From: Tricholomella constricta
Taxonomy: Eukaryota > Basidiomycota > Agaricomycetes > Agaricales > Lyophyllaceae
Assembly (NCBI GenBank): GCA_013368375.1
Contig: JAACJP010000050.1
Span: 186,001-250,000, forward strand
Direction of reading: 5' to 3'
DNA length: 64,000 bases
Position numbers and translations under genes: made by a program
Notes under the pieces: generated by a model
What the model saw: the letters and a program-made list of their open reading frames with translations, nothing else
The model's database searches: none
What the model was told of the DNA's origin: nothing
Shown here: piece after piece, positions 1 to 9,000 of the stretch
Layout of the letters: every line of letters begins with the position of its first letter
Position numbering within the stretch: position 1 is the stretch's first letter

Positions 1-3000
1 ACACCTCTTGATTTTTCCCTGCTGTCTGGGCAAGTTACCGAGCTGTACATCCCCCTCCACGAAAATAAGAACCATTGGACACTCCTCCATCTCAACTTCA
101 CTGCCAGCGCATACTCTTACGCGGATTGCAAGAAGAAAGACCAGTCCAAGGTTGAGCCTCCACCCGATCAATGTGACCTTCTTGCGTGGTGGCTGGACGG
201 TCTCGGACTCAACTTCCGAGCCCTCAATAAGGTTTTGTTCCCGGTTTCGAGGCTACCTCACCAACTTGACAATGATTCATGTGGGATCATCGTCCTTAGT
301 CTCATGGCATCTATCTTGCTTCAGCACGAGCTGTGGATGCCCGAACGAGCTGCCATTGAGCGAATGCTCTGGTTCCTTCGATTGAGCAGCCCGCCTCACG
401 ACAAAAGTGATGTCGAGCCTGATTTTGAGTGGCACCATTTCACGGACACAGATGAGGATGACAACGTGGTATGTCTTGTTTCGAATTAATTGGTATCGGG
501 CTCTGCTAATATTGTTATACCTTTTTAGTGTATCATCTCAGTTTGTTCCTTTGATTCTCTGGGTAACACAGTCGACTCCACGCACTCGTTCTCTCTGCAC
601 CCTTCTTTCTCCTCAAGTCCCTCTTCGTCTACCATTGCTCTGTTACCCGAGGCATTGGATCCATCTATCGGGACAACTTCAGCATCCTCCTCTGTCCCCT
701 TCTCCAGCCCATCCCTCACTTCGCTTTCATATGAGTCATCAGTAGCATCTCTCAAAAAGAGGTCATCGTCATCCCTCATTGCCTCCCCGTCCAGTTCGGA
801 CGATGAGTCTGATACTTCCGACGCCATGGACTATCATCAGCTAAAGCGCCATAAGGGACATGGTCCTCGGAAAGGCTCGTCGTGGGCAAAGCAGAAGGCT
901 CTCAAAGTGCAGGCTAAGGACACCGCCTTCGAGGGACATGCAATGAAGCTTCGGAACTTCAGGTCAAAAATCCTGGAGATTGATCCCCATGCCGAGCTCA
1001 AGGAAGATGACCTATGTGCTGTGCGGTGCTCTGCATGTGCCGGATGGCTTGAGATGCGTGCAGTGTATGACATCCTGCGCTTCTCTGAGCATCGGCGTGG
1101 AGGCAAATGCCAAGCTCGCCAGAGCACCGGCATGGTCAGCAAGTCGTTGTTCGCAATGGGCTTTGTTCGAAAGACGAAAGAAATTGCTGCGTCGAAGATC
1201 TGTACAACGCCCCTCCCATGCCCTGGTCTTACACGTGAATCTGACCCAAATGTCAACACATATCTCATGCGAACTACGGCGACTTATGGTGGTGCACTCT
1301 CCCGTCTTTCAATTGCCAAATCTCTGTTTCATGACATACATCAATGGAAGGACCTCAGCATGCAGCAGCGGCGAATGGTCATTCGTCGGCAGGAGGTGTT
1401 GGCTTCTTGGAAGATTGCGCGACAAGTGGAGGCCGTGTTCTCAGTGAAGTGTGAGGAGAATGTTCATACACCCGTCGGTACCGACCCGCTGCCGTGCCCC
1501 GCATGCAAATCACTCTATAAGCTACCCAGCTTCCAGGCCGCCCTTCGCCGCCCACTCCCTGCTGAACACAATATGAAGTATGTTCCGAAGGCCTATCGGA
1601 ACACGGCTCTTGGCGAGATATATTTGAAGTTCCATGGTGTTCGGGAACTAATGGAAATTGTATGTACCAAAAAACCTTTGGCGTGAATCCGAGTCTATAT
1701 CTGACGACAAATGTAGGATGATGGGAAGTCTCCATGGCTCAAGTTTGCTGTGGGTGCCGCAGCTGGCGATTATCAGTCGCAAACAGTCCTTGGAATGGTA
1801 GAGGCATTCGTTCTCAAGGCTGAACGGCTTCGAAGAGGGAAAACTCTGCGGAACATGAAGTATTCTGGGGCTTTCAGTGACTTCAGTGACATGCTCGCTT
1901 CCCTTTCGCCTGTTGCCTACCGAAACTTCCAAGCACAGTTTGGTGGTCGGACACTTGAAGGTCTCCGGTGAGTTTATTTCGTGCTGTGCTACTAGTGCAC
2001 TGGACATCTACTAATGTCATTTTTGTTGGGACTTAGTCCCATTTCTCTCATCGCTTTCATACACACGGTCACATGATCATTCGATATACTTCCACGTCGT
2101 CGCGTTCTCATCCTCAGCTGTTTACTCTTTCATACGCTGAGGATGTACGTATTTCTTATTCTCATATTCCTTTACCTACTCATTGTACTCTAGTCCGTGT
2201 TCCTGTGATCTAGGTATACTGAATCATAGCTGTTTACTCTTTCATATGCTGAGGATTCCGTGTTCCTGTGATCTAGACTACCGGACCATCAGGTTATGGG
2301 CCCCGCCTAAGCCGGATCTAGAACCAGCATCTCGTCCCTCGCGCAGCTCAATCCGGATAGATCAGGTTCATTGTTGGTACCTCACCACTCTCCCTGACTA
2401 TCGGCACCGATTTTTTTGCCTCCGTCTCCGTCGCGTATTATGGCGGATCCGTTCGCTCCGACTGGGTCAGCTCCTCCGCCGTCTCGTGCTACGCAGTCTC
2501 CGTCGCATCGCTCAGCCGGTCGCTCCGTTTCCAGGCAGTCATCATCATCAGTCCCTGCTCCTGTCGCCCTACGTACTCCTACTGTTGTTTTCCCTTTACC
2601 CGTTCCGGCCACTACTTGGTCTCATACTTTGGCTCGATCTTCCTCAGTTCCTGGCTCTTTTGCTCCCCGTCGTCCCATTCGCAAGCCCTATGACAATGTT
2701 TCTCATATTCCTGTTACCCAAGTCGAGTCTACTTCTTTTTATCATCCTCCCCCTACCCCTTCTCCTGCCCCAAGGGACAATACACCCGCATATATGCACT
2801 CTTTCCATGACTGTTCTTCTGCTCCGGTACCCCCTTCGCATCAATTCCCCGTTCCCCAGATTCCTACGTTACCCGACCCAATGACTAGACCTCCAACTCG
2901 TCCTGCATCGCTTTCTTCTCCTCGTTCTATTCATCCTCCTCCCCACGCTTCTCCTTCACGTACGTCTGCTTCTCATGCTATCCCTACTCCTCTGCTTCTA

Positions 3001-6000
3001 CGCCGTACTCCTCTTTCTTCGTCCCATACTCCTGTCCTACCTACTACTTTTGTTCGTCTGAATACTCCTTTGGCTCCTCAACCTCAATATCCACCAAATT
3101 TACCTAACCTACCTCCCCCTCCTTCACCTAGTAATCATCCACGCACTCCACTATTTTATCCTTCTCCTCATTCTTCTGCTTATTCTCGTGTTTCGAGTCG
3201 TACAACTTCGTCCACCTCTCGCTCTGTTCCTTCTCGTGCTCCTTCGATAACTCGGTCTCCTGTTCCTCAACCTTCTCCGGTTCCTCGTTCTCTGGTACCT
3301 TCTCCCACCCCTTCGCTTTCTTATACCTTTACAGAAACCAAGCTACCTACTACCACCCATATTACCTTACTCTCCAGGGCTGATGACTGGCCAGACTGGT
3401 ATTCGGGTGTCCAAGGTACTATCGAGCATACCGGGCTTTGGGCATTCGTTGCTCCTGACCCCCTCCCCGGCGCGTACCCGGACCCTGCTTCGGTTCCCAC
3501 TTTTCCTCCCTTTATCGACTTTGCGGTACACCTTGTCGGCTCTCCGGAACTCGAGGCTTATCAGGCTTGGTGGCGTTTGGACGACGTCGTATCCCATGTC
3601 ATTACTAGCTGACTCGGTCCCATCCCTCGTCGCCTTATTCCCCTTGAGAAACGTGATGCTTACGGTCATCGCATTTCGACTTCTCGTAGCCTTCTCCAAA
3701 TCCTCCGCGAGAAGTATGGCGTCGGAAACGCAGCCGCTGCAGATTTGATCAAGACGCAAACTCTGTCCCGCAAAGCGAACTCGATGGCAGGTATTGCCCC
3801 TTATGTCACTTCTTGGCAACAAGCCTTTATGCAGACTCAAAACACGCGCTGGCCTTTCTCTTATTACGAGCAGGTTCAAAAGTTCATTGATGGTCTTCCT
3901 CCTCTGTCGGCTTTTGTAACAGCTCGGGCGGGAATCGAACCCACGTCCCCAAGAAACTAGAACTAGCGGGGGTCGAACCCGCGACTCGTGTTACCACTAC
4001 ACCATAGTCCTCTGTTACCACTTTGCCTTTTAGTCAGATTTAACTCTAGCCATCGGGTAGCATAACCCCGGGGTCATTACTAGGGAGAGGACGGCAATCT
4101 CCCTTACATACTCCCCTCAAGACCTGTTCCGGCAGGTCTTAGGATCAACGCATGCACCCCAATTGTTTGTACCTTATCCATTCTCGGTGGGATGCCTCCG
4201 GTATTTCAGGACTTAGACCCCCTAGGGTAAAGGCCAGCTAAGTGACAGCGGTCCCGGACATGTCACGAAGCCTTGGTCACGAATCACAGGCGGACTGTAG
4301 TTCTACCAAATGTAACAGCTCGGGCGGGAATCGAACCCACGTCCCCAAGAAACTAGAACTAGCGGGGGTCGAACCCGCGACTCGTGTTACCACTACACCA
4401 TAGTCCTCTGTTACCACTTTGCCTTTTAGTCAGATTTAACTCTAGCCATCGGGTAGCATAACCCCGGGGTCATTACTAGGGAGAGGACGGCAATCTCCCT
4501 TACAGCTTTCGATGGTCTTCGAGCTGAAGTTCGCGCCGATATTGACCGTCCTGAACCCGACCGTACTCTGTCGTTCGATTTTCTTGCGAACGAAGTTCTC
4601 AAGATTGACATGGATCTTCGTCGCTTGGCCATCACCCACCCTGCTAGCCGCCGTCCTCAGCCTGCCGCTTCTCTTGCGACCACTGCCTTACCCTCTGCCT
4701 CTACCACTGCTCCCTCACCAAACTCCACGCCAACCTCGTCCGATCGCCCTATATGTGACAATTGCGGATCGTACGGCCATCTCGCGCCCAACTGTTGGAA
4801 GCCTGGAGGTGGTGATGAAGGAGGAAAGGACCGCTTTCTCGCTCAGAAAGCCGCGAATCGCCCCACTGCCCTCGTTACTACCACATCAGATACCGCCCGT
4901 CCCCTGTCGCCTATTGTAGAAACCGCCGAAGAGACCGCAATCGATTTGATTGACCTGTACACTGAGTGCTACCCTGAGCCACTTCCAACTACCGTCGAAC
5001 CTCCGCCGTTGCCACCGTATACCGACTTCGTATATGCTACTGACTCGACGGCCCTCCTCTCCTTCTCATCTCGATTCAACTCTATCTTGGACTCTGGCTG
5101 TACGGTTCACATCATCCGGGATCGGGAGTTTTTCTGGTCGTACGATCCTTCGCAAGCGGTCGCCGTTGGTACTGCGAACTGTGGTGTCCTACAGACTCTG
5201 GGCAAAGGCGAAGTCCGTTTCAAGACTATCCTGAATGACAAGGAAGTAATCTATCGTCTCCGAGAATGTCTTCACGCTCCGAGCGCCCCCATCAACCTTT
5301 TATCTGTTGGTTGTATGACTGAACTCGGCACTCGTCTTAGCTTCGAACAAAACTCGACGACGATTCATTTTCCTGCCTCGACGACTCGCTCTTCGGGACA
5401 TGTTCTCGATGCGACGGTTATTCGTCGTCTGTCGTTCCTCTCCTGCAATTTCATCCGTCCACCTTCGTCATGCCCCTCTCTTGATCTCGCTGATGCGGTG
5501 GTTCTACCGGCGGTCGCTCTCCAAGATACCGATCTTCGATTTCCTCATGTCGTCGCCTCTCCTGATTTATGGCATCGTCGCCTTGGTCACCTTGGATCGG
5601 ATGCTACCCGCGCCGTATTAACCAAACCATATGCTACTGGTCTCGAGTATAGAGGAGCTTTCTCGGACTCCCACTGCATTCCCTGCCTAATCGGAAAGCA
5701 ACCTCAACGTCCGTATGAGCATTTCGCTCGTCGCGCCACTGCCGTCCTCGCTCTTCTTCATATGGATACTTGCGGTCCGTTCCCCGTACAGACTCCTCAA
5801 GGACACACTTTCTTCCATACGATCCTGGACGATTACTCCAATTACGCCAGTACTCGCCTCCTTGTCCATAAAGACGCTGCTGTTGCACACTACAAGGAGA
5901 CGGAGGCGAACTGGGAGTTAAAGTCGGGCCTTCTGGTGAAAGCTGTTCGCTCCGACGGTGCCGGTGAATTTGTTGGTGGCGCATTGAAGGAACATTTCGT

Positions 6001-9000
6001 TTTAAAAGGGATTGAACATCAAATCACCGCTGCTTACGCCCACGCACAGAACGGAAAGGCCGAACGCTACCTCAGAACCCTTCAGGACTCGGCTCAGACC
6101 CTTCTCGCTGATTCGGGACTTCCTCCCTCCTTTCTCGGTGATGCGATCCTTACTTCCCAATATCTTCGAAATCGCCTTCCTACCTCCACTCTTGACGCTC
6201 CCCTCACTCCCTTCGAGGTCATGGAGAAACGCAAACCTGATCTGTCCCACCTTCGAGTATGGGGTTGTCAATGCTTTGTGGCAATTCCTCCGGAACTTCG
6301 GGTTAAAGGCGGTCCTCGACGATTTGAAGCCATATTTGTTGGGTATGAAGACAACCGTATTGGATGGCGCACGCGCGACCTCAACGGGAAGTACACCTTC
6401 TCTCGTGATGTTATCTTTAATGAGAACGTTCGTGGTTCACTCCGACCCCACAACCTTATCGTGTCCCCTCCCTCTTTGCCTTCGCCACCTCATCTACCTC
6501 CCTCGTCCTCGTCTTCTGCTTCTCCACTCGTTTCCTTGGATCCTCCGGAACCTCCTCTTGCAATATTGCGACCTCGTCGTGACGGCGCTCTTACAGATCG
6601 TGGTAAGGACTATGCGGCCTCGATTCGTCTTCGAGATGAGAATCTAGCTTGTCTCCGTGCAAACCGTGCTACACGTGTCCTTCCAGACTCTGCCCATTCT
6701 GGGGTTGCTACCGCCTTACACTCAGCTGATGCTATTAAGGACTTCATCTCTTTGTTGTCCACCGACGCTTTTACATCCGTCCCCTCCGACTTCACGTCTT
6801 TGGAATCAGATGCCCTAGCCGACTTTAAAGCTTACTCGACCTATCCCGAATCTCTTCGCTGGAAATCTATTCGTCCCTTCAATCCTGACGAACCTCCCGC
6901 AAGCTTCGCCGAAGCGATCAGTCGCCCGGATGCGGATGTATGGCGTGCGGCCATGCAGCGCGAGTACGATAGTCTGATGAGCCTTGGCGTCTTCAAACCC
7001 TGTACTCTACCCCCCGGCCGTAAACCGATCGGTCTCCGCTGGGTATATGATTTCAAGCACCATCCTGACGGGTCTATCATTCGCGGTCTAGAAAAAGCTC
7101 GTCTTGTCGCTCGTGGCTTCGCTCAACGTCCTGAAGATTATGGGGACACGTACTCTCCTGTTGCGAAACTCACGAGCATTCGGATCGTTTTTGCATTCGC
7201 CGCCAAAAATGGTCTCCAACTCTTCACATTCGATGTCAAGACCGCATTTCTTAATGCTCTCCTGTCCCATATCCTCTACTGCAAACAGATTCCGGGCTTC
7301 CCTGAAGCAAACCCGTCTCTAGTATACCTCTGTATTCGTGCGATCTATGGCTTGAAACAGTCTTCGCACGAATGGTATGCTCTTCTTCGTCGTGTCCTAG
7401 AATCTATCGGTTTGATTAGATGCGACGTTGACCACGCGGTGTTTTATGCTCGTTTCGACACCCCTCCGGATCCGTCTATTCCGATGCCCCCCGACAATCA
7501 ACCCCTTCTTGTTATCATTCCCGTACACGTCGATGATGGCCTCGTCGCCACTAACTCAGAACCTCTCTACCGCTGGATCCTCTCAGAGATGAACAAGTCC
7601 TTCAAGGTGGTCGATCTGGGTGCTGCTTCGCTTTATCTCGGGATCCGCATAGTTCGTGACCTTCCCAACCGCAAACTCTGGCTATCGCAGAAATCGTTCG
7701 TCGTGGACTTACTCGCACAATATCACCTCTCTTCCGCACATCCCGCCTCTCTTCCACTTCCGAAGAAATTGTCCACTCTACCTCCTGCACCTGCGAACGC
7801 TCTCCCTGAAGTTCCTGACGAAGAAATTACGGTTCATTTTCAACGCCTAGTTGGTTCCATACTGTACCTCGCTCTCTGCACACGACCGGACCTCGCATAT
7901 ACCGCCATGGCACTCGGGCAATTCAATTCGTCCCCTACTCGTGCTCACCTGCTCGCGGCTAAAGGCGTACTCCGTTATCTCGTCGGAACTCTTGACTACT
8001 CGTTGGAATACAATTTCTCTCAAATCCCTGTCGGTCCTCCGTTGCGACTTATGATCCCGAGCGATTGCGGCATGATGGATGCGGACTGGGCCTCTGACGA
8101 AAACAACCGTCGAAGCGTTTCTGGATACATTTTCTTCATGTATTCTAGCCTCGTCTCCTGGAGCGCGGTTCGTCAACGTACCACTGCGCTCTCTTCCACG
8201 GAAGCCGAGTACATGTCCATGTCACACGCTATGAAGGAGGCTCTCTGGATTCGGCAATTCTTGCGCTCCCTCGACCTTCCTGTCCCTCATCCTTTCCCTC
8301 TTCTCTGTGATAACCAAAGTGCCATTGAAATCGCGAACTCTGACTCCACCTCGTCTCGCTCGAAACACATCGATATTCGTTATCATTTTATTCGTGAGCA
8401 TATCCGTTCTGGCTCTTTTGCTACGTCCTGGATTTCTACTACCGAGATGACCGCCGACATACTTACAAAACTCTTACCTCTTCCTATCCATACTCGTCAT
8501 TGCAATTCTCTTGGACTCGTTTCTCTCCCTTAATTCTTTGTCTTGTTTTACTCTTCCTCTTTCCGGTTATTCCGCTCTGATGGGGTTGTGTTGGGACTTA
8601 GTCCCATTTCTCTCATCGCTTTCATACACACGGTCACATGATCATTCGATATACTTCCACGTCGTCGCGTTCTCATCCTCAGCTGTTTACTCTTTCATAC
8701 GCTGAGGATGTACGTATTTCTTATTCTCATATTCCTTTACCTACTCATTGTACTCTAGTCCGTGTTCCTGTGATCTAGGTATACTGAATCATAGCTGTTT
8801 ACTCTTTCATACGCTGAGGATTCCGTGTTCCTGTGATCTAGACTACCGGACCATCAATTTTTGTAGTCGACTTCGCGCCAAACGGCCCCAATTCCATCCT
8901 GGGTTCTCTCCGGCCAATGCTGCTGCTGCAGCAGAACTTCTCAGGCAGTACCAGTACACGGGACCTCTCGGACTGTCATGGGATGACACCGAACTCTCTC

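Larger units (their letters stand above)
3915..4504 (-). mobile_element. TRIM (terminal-repeat retrotransposon in miniature) inside copia gag
   Basis: The element is 590 bp with two 194-bp direct terminal repeats (3915-4108 and 4311-4504) that look identical. The termini are TGTAA...TTACA, and a 5-bp target duplication GCTTT flanks it (3910-3914 and 4505-4509). The 202-bp interior has no credible ORF. Read on the minus strand, a primer-binding site TGGTAGAACTACAG follows the LTR after two bases, and a purine tract TTGAGGGGAGTA lies directly before the other LTR. Orientation is therefore minus. The LTR carries a tRNA-like structure with A- and B-box sequences. Confidence 0.93.
2024..8856 (+). 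mobile_element. Ty1/copia LTR retrotransposon, complete, inserted in an intron
   Basis: The element is 6833 bp with 268-bp LTRs that start TG and end CA. It is flanked by the 5-bp target duplication ATTTT (2019-2023 and 8857-8861). The polyprotein order is gag, zinc knuckle, protease, integrase, reverse transcriptase, RNase H. Integrase before reverse transcriptase is the Pseudoviridae/copia order. The LTRs differ at one base only (2247 T against 8812 C), so the insertion is recent. A TRIM (3915-4504) and an in-frame TGA (3610-3612) now break gag, so this copy should not be autonomous. A polypurine tract before the 3' LTR is weak (GATGGGG near 8580). Confidence 0.97.

Noticed and set aside
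2183..2884. Leu-rich ORF spanning the 5' LTR
   Set aside because: It starts inside the LTR and overlaps gag in another frame; the composition reflects C/T-rich sequence.
3940..4020. tRNA gene on the minus strand
   Set aside because: The T-arm and A/B boxes are good, but the anticodon arm is missing and the sequence is repeated inside both TRIM LTRs; annotated as a tRNA-like part of the element.
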